Part shown: positions 41,939-51,247 of the stretch, piece after piece
Layout: each line of letters begins with the position of its first letter
Position numbering within the stretch: position 1 is the first letter of the stretch
Assembly: GCA_007692505.1 (NCBI GenBank)
Contig: REBX01000069.1
Coordinates: forward strand, 1 to 53,609
Source of the DNA: Gemmatimonadales bacterium
Lineage (GTDB): Bacteria; Gemmatimonadota; Gemmatimonadetes; Longimicrobiales; Gaopeijiaceae
Reading direction: 5' to 3'
Length of the DNA: 53,609 nt
Translations under genes and position numbers: made by a program
Notes under the pieces: generated by a model
Told to the model about the DNA's origin: nothing
Seen by the model: only the letters and a program-made list of their open reading frames with translations
Database searches by the model: none

Positions 41939-43100
41939 GGCGCCCTCCCGCCTCCTCCAGCGTCTCCAGCCGCTTGCAGAAGGCGAAGCGCACCAGATGG
42001 CGGCCGTCGGCCGGGTCGTGGAAGAAGGAGGAGCCCGGCACGGGTGCCACCCCCACCTCCCGGGCCAGCTCCATGGCGAAGCTCCGGTCGTCCAGGTCGG
42101 AGAGCTCCGAGAAGTCGGCCATGACGTAGTAAGCGCCCTGGGGCGTGGAGCACCGGAAGCCCGCCTCCCTGAGGGCCGGAAGGAGCACGTCCCGGCGGGC
42201 GCCGTAGTCGGCCCGTAGACCCTCGTAGTACCCGTCGTCCAGGGAGAGCATGCCGTGGGCACACGCCTCCTGGAGGGGAGCCGGGGCACCCACGGTGAGG
42301 AAGTCGTGGACCTTCCGGATGGCGTCGGTGAGGACGGGGGGCGCCACGATGGTTCCCACCCTCCAGCCCGTCACGCTGAAGGTCTTGGAGGCGCCGCTCA
42401 CCGTCACCGTCCGCTCCCGCATCCCCTCCAGGGTGGCCATGGGGATGTGCTCCCCCTCGTGGACGATGTGCTCGTAGATCTCGTCCGTGATGACCACCAG
42501 GTCGTGCCGGCGGCAGACGCGGGCCACGGCCTCCATCTCCTGGCGGTCGAAGACCCGGCCCGTGGGGTTGTTCGGGGTGTTCAGGATGACGGCGCGGGTC
42601 CGGTCCGTCACCAGGGCCTCCAGCCGCTCCGGGTCCAGCCGGAACTCGGGGGCCTCCAGCCGCAGGTGGACGGGTCGGGCCCCGCAGAGGATTGCGTCGG
42701 GCCCGTAGTTCTCGTAGAAGGGCTCGGGGACGATGACCTCCTCCCCGGGATTTACCAGGGCCAGGAGGACGGCGGCCATGGCCTCGGTGGCGCCGCAGGT
42801 CACCGTGACCTCCCGGTCGCCGTCCACCTCCATCCCCCAGAAGTGCCGGTACTTCTCCTCAAGGGCCCGGCGCATGGCGGCCGACCCCCAGGTCACGGCG
42901 TACTGGTTCACGTCGTCCCGGATGGCCCGGCACGCCGCCTCCTTGAGGACCTCTGGGGCCGGGAAGTCCGGGAACCCCTGGGCCAGGTTCACCGCGTCGT
43001 AGTCCCGGGCCACCCGGGTCATCTCCCGGATCACGGATTCGGTGAAGCCCTCGGTGCGACGGGCGGGGCGGACACCGGCGGCGGGGCGGGACTCGGGCAT
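41913..43100 (-). CDS. PLP-dependent class I/II aminotransferase
   Basis: 395-residue fold-type I aminotransferase similar to kynurenine/methionine aminotransferases (YbdL-like). The PLP lysine is in 'VSGASKTFSVTGWRVG' (about residue 236). Other landmarks are 'NLAQGFPDFPAPEVL', 'CGATEAMAAVLLAL', 'NTPNNPTGRVFDRQEM', 'DEIYEHIVH' and the substrate Arg in 'VRFAFCK' near the C terminus. The amino donor is probably a sulfur-containing or aromatic amino acid, but this cannot be fixed from sequence. The ATG at 43100 is divergent from glpD, 130 bp away. Confidence 0.92.
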   Translation of the reverse strand: MPESRPAAGVRPARRTEGFTESVIREMTRVARDYDAVNLAQGFPDFPAPEVLKEAACRAIRDDVNQYAVTWGSAAMRRALEEKYRHFWGMEVDGDREVTVTCGATEAMAAVLLALVNPGEEVIVPEPFYENYGPDAILCGARPVHLRLEAPEFRLDPERLEALVTDRTRAVILNTPNNPTGRVFDRQEMEAVARVCRRHDLVVITDEIYEHIVHEGEHIPMATLEGMRERTVTVSGASKTFSVTGWRVGTIVAPPVLTDAIRKVHDFLTVGAPAPLQEACAHGMLSLDDGYYEGLRADYGARRDVLLPALREAGFRCSTPQGAYYVMADFSELSDLDDRSFAMELAREVGVAPVPGSSFFHDPADGRHLVRFAFCKRLETLEEAGGRLRRRFSGG

Positions 43101-43178
43101 GGGAGGGGCTCCGGGGGGCTGGGGGAGGAGGATGTGGGACCCGCGGGGAACGTCACAAGACGGGCCCTGCCGGGTCAA

Positions 43179-43197
43179 CCACCTGCCCGGCAGGTGG
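43179..43197. promoter_or_regulatory. 8-3-8 inverted repeat upstream of glpD
   Basis: CCACCTGC-CCG-GCAGGTGG: perfect 8-bp arms with a 3-bp centre, in the divergent aminotransferase/glpD gap and 33 bp before the glpD ATG. It could be a repressor operator for glpD or a leader hairpin. No GlpR-type gene lies in the window. Confidence 0.4.
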
Positions 43198-43230
43198 CGC
43201 ACACCCCACGGGAGAACCCATCTTTCCGCC

Positions 43231-44808
43231 ATGAATCGAGACACCATGAAGGCCCGCATCGTCGACCCGTCGGAGGATCCCCTGGACTTCCTGGTGGTGG
43301 GAGGGGGCGCCACCGGGGTGGGCATCGCCGTGGATGCCGCGTCCCGGGGGTACCGGGTCCTCCTGGTGGAGCAGTCCGACTTCGGGAAGGGGACGTCGTC
43401 GCGCTCCACCAAGCTGGTCCACGGCGGGGTCCGCTACCTCCAGCAGGGGAACGTGCCCCTTGTCATGGAGGCGCTCCGGGAACGGGGCCTTCTCCTGAGG
43501 AATGCCCCCCACCTGGTCCGGGACCAGGCCTTCGTGGTCCCCAACTACGACTGGTGGGAGGCCCCGTTCTACGGGGTGGGGATGAAGGTCTACGACCTCC
43601 TGGCCCGACGGTTCGGCTTCGGCCGTTCCCGCCTCCTTTCCGTGGAGGAGGTCCGGACCCGGATCCCCACCCTGGCCACCGAGGGCCTCAGGGGTGGCGT
43701 GGTCTACCACGACGGCCAGTTCGACGACGCCCGCCTCCTCATCCACCTGGTCCGCACCGCCGTGCGCCACGGGGCCACGGTACTGAACCACTGCCCCCTG
43801 GTGGCCCTCCTCAGGAACGGGGACGGCTACGTGGACGGAGGGGTGATCCGCGACCTGGAGAGCGGCGAGGAGCACGAGGTGCGGGCCCGGGTCGTCATCA
43901 ATGCCACCGGGGCCTTCGCCGACGGGATCCTCCGGATGTCGGACCCGGAGGCCCCCACCCTCATCGCCCCCAGCCAGGGGGTCCACATCGTCCTCCACCG
44001 ACGCTTCCTCCCCGGCGATGCCGCCATCATGGTGCCCCGGACCAGCGACGGCCGGGTGCTCTTCGCCATTCCCTGGCACGACCACGCCCTGGTGGGGACC
44101 ACGGACACGGCGCTGGAGGCGGTGGAGCTGGAGCCCCGGGCCCGGGAAGAAGAGATCGCCTTCCTCCTGGAAACCGCCGGAGAGTACCTGGCGGACCCCC
44201 CGCGGCGGGAGGACATCCTCAGCGTCTTCACCGGGATCCGGCCGCTGGTGAAGGCCGGGGACGGGGAGGGGGGCACGGCAGCCCTCTCCCGGGACCACAC
44301 GATCCACATCGACGGGTCGGGACTCCTCACCATCGTGGGGGGGAAGTGGACCACGTACCGGAAGATGGCCCAGGATGCCGTGGACCACGCCGCCACCCTG
44401 GCCGGCATGGAAGAGCGGCCGTGCGTCACCCGGGGGCTGGAGATCCACGGGTACCATCCGGAGTCGGACCAGTTCGGGGCGCTGGCGGTCCACGGGAGCG
44501 ACGCGCCGGCCATCCGGGACCTGGTCCGGGAAGAGCCTGCGCTGGGGGAGCCCCTCCACCCCGACCTGCCCACCGTGGGCGCAGAAGTGGTCTGGGCCGT
44601 CCGGCACGAGATGGCCCGCACCGTGGAGGACGTCCTGGCCCGGAGGTGCCGGGCCGTACAGCTGAACGCCCGGGCGGCCCGGGCCATGGGGCCGGACGTG
44701 GCCCGGATCATGGCCCGGGAGCTGGGCCGGGACGAGGAATGGGAGGAAGCCCAGCTCTCTGCCCTGGCAGAGGTGCTGGACCTCCACCTCCCGGTCAGCG
44801 CCCCGTGA
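43231..44808 (+). CDS. glpD: Aerobic glycerol-3-phosphate dehydrogenase
   Basis: 525-residue FAD enzyme that oxidises sn-glycerol-3-phosphate to dihydroxyacetone phosphate at the inner face of the membrane and feeds quinones. The FAD motif is 'FLVVGGGATGVGIAVDAASR' (about residue 20). 'SSRSTKLVHGGVRYLQQGN', 'GQFDDARLLIHLVRTA', 'GIRPLVKAGDG' and 'IVGGKWTTYRKMAQDAVDH' are family signatures. A C-terminal helical domain follows. ATG 43231 is used; ATG 43246 is also possible. There is no glpK or glpF nearby. Its end overlaps the convergent SDR gene by 14 bp. Confidence 0.95.
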   Translation: MNRDTMKARIVDPSEDPLDFLVVGGGATGVGIAVDAASRGYRVLLVEQSDFGKGTSSRSTKLVHGGVRYLQQGNVPLVMEALRERGLLLRNAPHLVRDQAFVVPNYDWWEAPFYGVGMKVYDLLARRFGFGRSRLLSVEEVRTRIPTLATEGLRGGVVYHDGQFDDARLLIHLVRTAVRHGATVLNHCPLVALLRNGDGYVDGGVIRDLESGEEHEVRARVVINATGAFADGILRMSDPEAPTLIAPSQGVHIVLHRRFLPGDAAIMVPRTSDGRVLFAIPWHDHALVGTTDTALEAVELEPRAREEEIAFLLETAGEYLADPPRREDILSVFTGIRPLVKAGDGEGGTAALSRDHTIHIDGSGLLTIVGGKWTTYRKMAQDAVDHAATLAGMEERPCVTRGLEIHGYHPESDQFGALAVHGSDAPAIRDLVREEPALGEPLHPDLPTVGAEVVWAVRHEMARTVEDVLARRCRAVQLNARAARAMGPDVARIMARELGRDEEWEEAQLSALAEVLDLHLPVSAP

Positions 44809-45703
44809 GCTCCCGGCTCAGGGCACGGAGGGCTTCCCGCGCCTCCGGGTCAAGGGCCTGGGCATGGGGCTCGGCCCGCTCCAGCCCCCGGTAGTAGGCC
44901 CCGGCGACCACGTCGTCACCCAGGGCGACGGCCAGGACGGCCTCCACCCCTTCGTCCACACTGGTACGGGGTGCCATCCCCCGCTCTTCCACCAGGCGCG
45001 TGTCCATGATGGTGGCCGGGTGGACGGACACGGGCACGACGCCCGTTCCCTCCAGGCGCTCCGCCAGGTCCATGGCGTGGAAGATCTGGGCCAGCTTGCT
45101 CTGGGAGTACGCGTGGAAGTCCGTGTACTCCTGCTCCAGCATGACGTCGTCGAAGTCCATGGGAGCCTGGGCCACCGACGACACCTTCACGATGCGGGAG
45201 GGCGCCGAGGCCTCCATCAGGTCCAGGAGCTCTTCCACAAGGAGGTACCCTGCCAGGTAGTTCACCTGGAAGTGGAGCTCGTGCCCGTCCTCGCTCTCGA
45301 GCCGTCCCTCCTCGGCGGGACGCCAGATCCCGGCGTTGCTCACCAGGAGGTCCAGGCGATCCACCTGGCTCCGGACCTGGTCCGCCAGGCCTCGGACCTC
45401 GTCCAGGGACGCAAAGTCGGCAGGAAGGAAGACGGCGCTTCCCGACCCCCCGGCCTCGATGGCCTCCACCACCGCCTCGCCCCGCTCCACGTTCCGACCG
45501 TGGACGATTACGTGCCAGCCCTCTGCGGCCAGATCCAGTGCCAGGGCCTCGCCCAGCCCCGAGGTGGACCCGGTGATGAGGGCCACCTTCCGGTCGGCGG
45601 CGGGGTCATCGGGGGCCGAGGCCGGGGTCATCCCCAGCCCGACCACGGCCAGGGCCGCGAGGCCGAACAGCCCCGCGACCCTGACAGAGGTGGTGGCTCG
45701 CAT
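44795..45703 (-). CDS. Short-chain dehydrogenase/reductase with N-terminal signal or anchor
   Basis: 302-residue SDR resembling retinol-dehydrogenase-type members: 'VALITGSTSGLGEALALDLA' (cofactor TGxxxGxG), 'DLLVSNAGIWRPAE' (NAG), 'VSSVAQAP' and catalytic 'YSQSKLAQI' (YxxxK). Unusually, about 40 residues precede it, with a hydrophobic stretch ('VAGLFGLAALAVVGLGM') and an Ala-x-Ala-like end, so the protein may be exported or membrane-anchored, where NAD(P)H is scarce. The start (ATG 45703 or GTG 45706) overlaps the stop of the LVIVD-repeat gene, so the two are coupled. The substrate is unknown. Confidence 0.87.
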   Translation of the reverse strand: MRATTSVRVAGLFGLAALAVVGLGMTPASAPDDPAADRKVALITGSTSGLGEALALDLAAEGWHVIVHGRNVERGEAVVEAIEAGGSGSAVFLPADFASLDEVRGLADQVRSQVDRLDLLVSNAGIWRPAEEGRLESEDGHELHFQVNYLAGYLLVEELLDLMEASAPSRIVKVSSVAQAPMDFDDVMLEQEYTDFHAYSQSKLAQIFHAMDLAERLEGTGVVPVSVHPATIMDTRLVEERGMAPRTSVDEGVEAVLAVALGDDVVAGAYYRGLERAEPHAQALDPEAREALRALSRELTGR

Positions 45704-47523
45704 CACGGCATCTCGTCGTGATGGTGAGCCTGGCCGTGATGGGCCTCGTGGGCCAGGGCGTGGATGGCATCGGCGAGCATGAGCACCCGGCGGGAATCCG
45801 CCATGTCCTCCGCCTCTGCCCTCAGCTCCAGGTAGAGGTCCCGCATCCGGTCATGGACGGTGTCGGACTCGGCCTCGCCATCCAGAGTCAGGAGCACGTC
45901 CCGGACCTCGGCGATGCGATCTGCCGGCATCCCCTCGCCCCGCTCCAGCTGGTCCAGGAAGGCCCGGGCCACCGACACGTCGGCCGGCCACTCGATGGTG
46001 GGCTGGTGCTGGGGGTTGAACTCGTCGAAGGTGACCAGGCGGGCCGCGGCGAGCTCGTTTTCCGACAGGTGCTCGTTGGGCTCGAGCTCGAAGACGTCGA
46101 GTCCCCGGGCGATCTCGGTCCCGTAGATGTAGCCGTTGTACCAGTAGGTGGACCAGAAGCCCCCCGTGTAGAGCTGCTCGTCGTCGATGGGCCCGCGATC
46201 GAAGTAGGCGATCTCGTAGGGGTTCTCCGGGTCCGTGAAGTCGAAGACCGAGACCCCGCCCTGGTACCAGGCCTGCACCTTGATGTCGCGCCCCGGCACC
46301 GGCACCAGCGAGCCGTTGTGGGCCACGCAGTTCTCCGTGGCCTCCTGGGGAACGGGGAGCTTGTAGTAGCTGGCGAACTCCATCCGACCGTCCACCATGC
46401 GGAAGAGGGCGTTCGCACCCCACTCGTAGGGGTCCTCGGCCCGGCAGCGGGCCGAGGTGCCCCCGCCCCACTCATCCGTGAAGATGACCGTGGAGCCATC
46501 GTTGTTGAAGGTGGAGGAGTGCCAGTAGGCGAAGTTCTCATCGGACACGTAGTCCACCCGCACCGGGTTCGCCGGGTCGCTCACGTCCAGGAGGATCCCG
46601 TTCCCGGAGCAGGCGCCTGCCGCCAGCCCGATGTCCGGGAAGATGGTGATGTCATGGCAGTGGTTCGACTCCCGGGACCGCCCGCTGGGCTGCACTCCGT
46701 CCAGGCGGCCGGTATCCTGGTCAGCAAAGATCCTGGGCTCGCTCACTACCCGGGCATCTGCCGGGTTGTCCAGCGGCACCTGGATGACCTCGATGCGGAA
46801 GAGGGAGGTGTCCATGTCGTCTTCGGGCCGCTCGGGAACGCATCCCTCCAGCTCCTCGCCGGGGCGCACGAAGCTCGACCCGGAGTTGTAGACGTAGACG
46901 TTCTCTGCGTCGTGGGGGCTGTCCAGGAGGGTGTGGGTGTGGGAGCCGCGGCAGGTCTGCACGGCGGCCACCTGCACCGGGTTCTGGATATCGCTGATGT
47001 CGAAGATCCGCACGCCCCGGAAACGCTCCGGGTCCACCGAACCGTCCGTGCCCTGCGGGCCGCAGTCGATCCGGCCCCGGGCCTGCTCCACCGACATGAA
47101 GACCAGGTCCCCGAAGATGGAGACATCGCCCTGGCCGCCGGGGCAGACCACCTGCACCTCGAGCTCCGGGTTCGCCGGGTCCGAGATGTCATAGATCATG
47201 AACCCGGCGAAGTTGCCCACCACGACCCGGTTCCCCTGGAAGCCCATGTCGGAGTTGGCAAAGTTCAGGTCGCCGGGGTTGTCCGGGTTCGTGAAGGCGT
47301 CGGGCCGGGGGCTGTTGGAGAGGTGCCTCATGTTCCAGGAGGCCGTCTCGGCATCGAAGAAGCCGGCGCCCAGGCCAATCCGGGGATCATCGGGATCCCA
47401 CCAGGTGCCGTTGTCCTGCGCTTCCGCAGTGTGGGGGGTAACCGCCAGGGCCACACCCACGAAGAGGGCCAGGACGCCGCCCAGGGGGGAGCGTGACTTG
47501 GAGAGAAGGGACTTGGTTCTCAT
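45703..47523 (-). CDS. Exported LVIVD-repeat (beta-propeller-like) protein
   Basis: 606-residue secreted protein with a signal peptide ending 'TPHTAEAQD'. It is followed by repeated 'YDISDPANPELEVQV' units: 'RIFDISDIQNPVQVAAV', 'LLDVSDPANPVRVDYV', 'VFDFTDPENPYEIAYF'. These are LVIVD repeats that build a beta-propeller, with several cysteines ('QTCRGSHTHT', 'SNHCHDITIFPD', 'TENCVAHNG') and conserved His pairs that could bind metal. The C terminus ends in a His-rich tail ('HEAHHGQAHHHDEMP'). It sits between a DUF305 gene upstream and a coupled SDR downstream. A role in surface metal or protein binding is likely; the exact function is unknown. Confidence 0.85.
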   Translation of the reverse strand: MRTKSLLSKSRSPLGGVLALFVGVALAVTPHTAEAQDNGTWWDPDDPRIGLGAGFFDAETASWNMRHLSNSPRPDAFTNPDNPGDLNFANSDMGFQGNRVVVGNFAGFMIYDISDPANPELEVQVVCPGGQGDVSIFGDLVFMSVEQARGRIDCGPQGTDGSVDPERFRGVRIFDISDIQNPVQVAAVQTCRGSHTHTLLDSPHDAENVYVYNSGSSFVRPGEELEGCVPERPEDDMDTSLFRIEVIQVPLDNPADARVVSEPRIFADQDTGRLDGVQPSGRSRESNHCHDITIFPDIGLAAGACSGNGILLDVSDPANPVRVDYVSDENFAYWHSSTFNNDGSTVIFTDEWGGGTSARCRAEDPYEWGANALFRMVDGRMEFASYYKLPVPQEATENCVAHNGSLVPVPGRDIKVQAWYQGGVSVFDFTDPENPYEIAYFDRGPIDDEQLYTGGFWSTYWYNGYIYGTEIARGLDVFELEPNEHLSENELAAARLVTFDEFNPQHQPTIEWPADVSVARAFLDQLERGEGMPADRIAEVRDVLLTLDGEAESDTVHDRMRDLYLELRAEAEDMADSRRVLMLADAIHALAHEAHHGQAHHHDEMP

Positions 47524-47600
47524 ACGGTGGATCTCGGTTTGGGGTGTGTACCTTGTCGGGCGGGGATCCGCAGATCCTCCAGCCCTCCACAATGGGACGA

Positions 47601-48380
47601 TCAGCGCAGGGACGCCAGAAGATCTTCCATCCTGCGGATCTCGGCGGCCTGGTCCGACTCCACGTGGGAGGCGAATCCGTAGATCTCGCTGTCCTGGGCT
47701 GCACCCGGGGACCGGGCCAGCTCGTAGACCATGGTGATGGCGCCGTCGTGGTGCATGATCATGTACTCGAGGAAGAGCCGGTCGAACTCCGTCCCGCTGG
47801 CCCCGGCGAGCTCGGCCATCTGCTCGGGGGTGAGCATGCCGTGCATCTCCCCGTGGTCGTGCTCCATCCCATGACCGGCATGGTCATGGTGGGCGTGTTC
47901 CGCGTGATCCCCGTGGTCCCCGTGTCCGGGGCCTTCGGGCTCGGCGTCCCAGTCGTGGACGTGGACCTCGGGCACCTCTTCGCCCCGGGCCTCCAGCCAG
48001 CGCACCATGAGGGCAATCTCGTCGTCCTGGCTCACCTCGATGCGGCGGGCCAGGGTGAGGATCCGGGGGTGCTGGCTCCGCGTCGGGGCCAGGGCCGACA
48101 TCTCCAGTGCCTGGGCGTGGTGGAGGATCATCCCCTGCATGAAGGCCACGTCGGCCTCCGTGTGGGGGAGGGGCCCTCCCCGGTCCGCCTCCGTCCAGGC
48201 CCGGCTGGGCTCTCCCGGAGCCCCGGGTCGGACCACGCCGGAAGCCGCGGTGTCGGCAACGCCCACGGCCTCGGACTGATCTGCAGGCGGCGGGGAAGCT
48301 TCCGGCGACCCGTTGGTACCGCAGGCCGCCAGGAAGGCCGAGGCGAGGAAGCCCACGGCCAGCGGGCGCAGGACGGCCAT
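47601..48380 (-). CDS. DUF305-family lipoprotein
   Basis: 259-residue predicted lipoprotein ('FLASAFLAAC' lipobox) with the ferritin-like DUF305 signature 'DVAFMQGMILHHAQALEMSA' (about residue 80) and its second half 'FDRLFLEYMIMHHDGAITMV' (about 205). Between them is a His/Gly/Asp/Met-rich insert ('GHGDHGDHAEHAHHDHAGHG') likely to bind copper or zinc. DUF305 proteins often occur with periplasmic copper handling. I used ATG 48380; an ATG at 48437 adds 19 polar residues before the signal. It precedes the LVIVD-repeat gene by 77 bp on the same strand, suggesting one unit. Confidence 0.88.
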   Translation of the reverse strand: MAVLRPLAVGFLASAFLAACGTNGSPEASPPPADQSEAVGVADTAASGVVRPGAPGEPSRAWTEADRGGPLPHTEADVAFMQGMILHHAQALEMSALAPTRSQHPRILTLARRIEVSQDDEIALMVRWLEARGEEVPEVHVHDWDAEPEGPGHGDHGDHAEHAHHDHAGHGMEHDHGEMHGMLTPEQMAELAGASGTEFDRLFLEYMIMHHDGAITMVYELARSPGAAQDSEIYGFASHVESDQAAEIRRMEDLLASLR

Positions 48381-48604
48381 TCGGCGTGCAGACGTACGTT
48401 CGGAACAACACCTGCGATGCGTATTCTGGGAATGCATGGGTGGATCCGGGCTGATGACGGGACACGTGTGGCCTCGAGCAGGGACTCGGGACCTGCAACC
48501 GGTGGGGTCTACACCAAAAGTGCCGTCCGGGATCGCCTGGGGCCTCGGGGACCATTCCGTGTGGCCCCGCCGAACAGCCATTGGCCGGGGTGGGCCACCC
48601 CGGC

Positions 48605-50020
48605 TCACCTCCCCACCTCCAGATCTTCGGCGTCCACACCCAGGAGGCGCAGGAGCTCGGTTCGGGCCACGAGCCACCCATGGGCCGCCTCGGCCCGGTT
48701 GAGCTCGCTGGTCCGGAGGGCCAGCTCCGCATCCAGGAGTTCCAGCCGGCCCACCTGACCCTCCTCCGCCTGCCTCCGCACAAGGCTCCAGCTCCGCTCC
48801 GCCTGCTCCACGGCCCGCTCCCGGGCCCGGAAGCCGGTCCGAGCCTCCTCCAGCCGCTCCAGGACGGCCTCCAGGGCCGCTTCCGTCTCGCGGACCACCG
48901 CCTCGAAGCGCACCTCCGTGCTCCCGAGCTCGGCCCGGAACCGATCCCGCCGTGCCGATCGGGAGAAGCCCGTGAAGAGGGGGAGGGTGACCTGGACCCC
49001 CACGGTCCGCCCGTACCCCCGCTCCATCCCGGAACCGAAGGGATCCAGGCTTCCATCCTGTTGTGCCGCCACCTCCCATGCGCCCACAAGGGAGACCCGG
49101 GGGAGCCACTCCGCCTGCTCCGCCCGGAGCTCGATGCCGGCCAGCTCCCTCCGGAGGTCGGCCTGCCGGAGCTCGGGCCTGGACTCCAGGGCCTGTGCCC
49201 GGAGGACCGAGAGCTCCGCGTCCACCGGTTCGGGCCGGACGTCCTCCAGGCTGCCCTCCACGGCCAGCTCCGGATCCGGGTCCCGACCCATGGCCAGGGA
49301 GAGGGCCCGGGATGCCTCCCGACGGTCGTTCCGGGCCCGGTCCCGCTGGGGCTCCAGATTCGCCTCCTCCACCTCCAGGCGGAGGACGTCCAGCTCCGAC
49401 GCCAGCCCCTGGGCCTCCAGGGCCCGCACCTCCGCCAGCGCCTGGCGGACGCGCTCCAGCGACCGCTCCGCCACCGCCTGCCGCTCCCGGGCCAGGAGGA
49501 AGTCGTTGTGGAGTACCCGGACCCGGACGGAGACCTCCAGCTCGGCCCGACGGAGCTCCTCCTCGGCGAGACTGGCCACCCGGGACGCGGCCCGGAGGCC
49601 GGCTCCCACCCGGGCGTCGAAGAGGGCCTGCCGGAGGACAATGGCGGAGGACCACACGTTGTCGGCGCCAAGGGGAACCCGGATGAGGGCCCCCGGGTCG
49701 GCTTCGGGATCCACCAGGAGCTCGGGGAGGAAGGCGCTGGGGGCCGTGAGGTTCCGGGTGTAGTCGAAGGCGGCGTCCACCCTGGGGAGGAGCCCGCTTC
49801 GAGCCTCGGTGACCCGGGCACGTGCCGAAGCCACCCCCAGGCGGGCATCCCGTACGGAGGGGCTCTCCGCCAGGGCCTCCCCCCGGATCTCGGCCAGGGT
49901 GAGGGGGTCCTGGGCCGCCAGGGGCCCGGCCGTCCCCACCCCGGCGCTCCCCCCCCAGCCAGTGCCGGTCCACGAAGGCAGGAGGAGGACGGCCAGGAGG
50001 AGGGGGGCAACGCGGCTCAT
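48605..50020 (-). CDS. TolC-family outer-membrane efflux protein
   Basis: 471-residue outer-membrane factor with a signal peptide ('GPLAAQDPLTLAE' at the cleavage zone) and two OEP repeats. Each has long alpha-helical coiled-coil segments ('ARARVTEARSGLLPRVDAAF', 'RELAGIELRAEQAEWLPRVS') and beta strands ('VGVQVTLPLFTGFSR'). It forms the trimeric outer-membrane channel of an ABC or RND efflux complex. The ATG overlaps the stop of the HlyD gene (ATGA), and an FtsX-type permease lies upstream, so it belongs to a three-or-more-component ABC exporter. Confidence 0.92.
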   Translation of the reverse strand: MSRVAPLLLAVLLLPSWTGTGWGGSAGVGTAGPLAAQDPLTLAEIRGEALAESPSVRDARLGVASARARVTEARSGLLPRVDAAFDYTRNLTAPSAFLPELLVDPEADPGALIRVPLGADNVWSSAIVLRQALFDARVGAGLRAASRVASLAEEELRRAELEVSVRVRVLHNDFLLARERQAVAERSLERVRQALAEVRALEAQGLASELDVLRLEVEEANLEPQRDRARNDRREASRALSLAMGRDPDPELAVEGSLEDVRPEPVDAELSVLRAQALESRPELRQADLRRELAGIELRAEQAEWLPRVSLVGAWEVAAQQDGSLDPFGSGMERGYGRTVGVQVTLPLFTGFSRSARRDRFRAELGSTEVRFEAVVRETEAALEAVLERLEEARTGFRARERAVEQAERSWSLVRRQAEEGQVGRLELLDAELALRTSELNRAEAAHGWLVARTELLRLLGVDAEDLEVGR

Positions 50021-51240
50021 GATCCCCGCTCCCGGACCCGGACCCCGTCGCTCACCGCATCTCCCGGATAGAGGATGACCCGGTCGCCAGCCGCCAGCCC
50101 CTCCCGGATCTCGGCCTCCACATCGCTTCGGAGCCCCGGAACTACCTCCACCCGCTCCGCCCGGCCGTTTCGGAGGCGGAAGGCGTACCAGACGTCGCCG
50201 TCCCGGTAGATGGCGCTCACCGGGACCACCCGGACGTCCCGGGCCTCCTCGATGCGGATCCGGGCCTCCACCCGGTATTGGTCCCCCAGGGCATCCCATG
50301 CTGCCCGGTCGCCCTCCAGGTCCAGGATCACGTTCACCCTCTGCTCCTCGATCCCCAGCGCCGAGACCCGGGTGAAGGCAGCGGGCTCCACCCTCCGGAC
50401 CCGGGCCTCCAGGTCGCCGGCCCCGCCCCAGCGCTCCAGGAGGGCGGGAGCCCCGGGCCGCACCCTCACGGCATCCGACGAGAGGAGGTCCACCACCACC
50501 TCCAGCTCTGCCGGGTCCCCCATGACCAGGACCGGAGTCCCGGGCTGCACCGACCCTTCGCTCCGACGGAGCACCTCCAGGATCCGGCCCGTCACCGGTG
50601 CCTGCACCTGGAGGGGCTCCCCCGCGGCACCCCCGTCCCGGTACTCCAGGACGAGGCGGGCATCCTCCACCTCCTGCTCGGCCGCCCGGACCCCGAAGGA
50701 GGCGGCCCGCACCTCGGCCCGGGCCCCCCGAACGGCGGCTTCGGCCCGCTCCACCGCCGAGGCGGATCCACCCCCCTCCTCCCGGAGCACCTCCTGGCGC
50801 CGGAGGTCGTCCCGGGCCCCCACCAGGGCGGCCTCCGCCGCATCCTCTGCCGCCCGGGCCCGCTCCAGCCCGGCCCGGGCCGCCTCCAGGGCCGCACCTG
50901 CCCGGGCCCGACTCCGCTCGTCCAGGAGGGGGGAGGCCTGGGGCCGGATGCGGAAGAGGACGTCCCCGGCCTCCACCGAGTCGCCGGCTTCCTGCCCCAC
51001 CCGTTCCAGGTGGCCCGCCACCGGCGCCGTCATCGCGAATCGGTTCATGAGGCGGGTCCGGCCGTCCTCCCGGAACGTGACCTCCAGGTCGCCCTCCCGG
51101 ACCTCGCCCACGTCCACCACCACGGCTCCGGGGCGAAGGGCCAGCACCAGGGCGGCGACGACGGCAACCGCCAGAAGGGCTCCCAATGCCAGGCGGGCCC
51201 AGCGGGGCAGTCCGGTGGATCCTCCGTTCTGTTCGGACAT
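50017..51240 (-). CDS. HlyD/RND-type periplasmic adaptor subunit
   Basis: 407-residue membrane-fusion protein. One N-terminal helix ('LALGALLAVAVVAALVLAL') is followed by a barrel-sandwich half ('MTAPVAGHLERVGQEAGDSV'), an alpha hairpin rich in Ala/Glu/Arg (about 105-200), the second half ('VQAPVTGRILEVLRRSEGSV') and a beta-barrel ('RVVPVSAIYRDGDVWYAF'). It bridges an inner-membrane ABC permease and the TolC channel. It starts 7 bp after the permease stop and overlaps the TolC-family start, fixing the operon order permease-adaptor-channel. Confidence 0.93.
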   Translation of the reverse strand: MSEQNGGSTGLPRWARLALGALLAVAVVAALVLALRPGAVVVDVGEVREGDLEVTFREDGRTRLMNRFAMTAPVAGHLERVGQEAGDSVEAGDVLFRIRPQASPLLDERSRARAGAALEAARAGLERARAAEDAAEAALVGARDDLRRQEVLREEGGGSASAVERAEAAVRGARAEVRAASFGVRAAEQEVEDARLVLEYRDGGAAGEPLQVQAPVTGRILEVLRRSEGSVQPGTPVLVMGDPAELEVVVDLLSSDAVRVRPGAPALLERWGGAGDLEARVRRVEPAAFTRVSALGIEEQRVNVILDLEGDRAAWDALGDQYRVEARIRIEEARDVRVVPVSAIYRDGDVWYAFRLRNGRAERVEVVPGLRSDVEAEIREGLAAGDRVILYPGDAVSDGVRVRERGS

Positions 51241-51247
51241 GGCTCCT

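Noticed and set aside
42255-44894. An 879-codon + strand frame across the aminotransferase and glpD
   Set aside because: It overlaps glpD in another frame and is antisense to the aminotransferase; both real genes have full family motifs.
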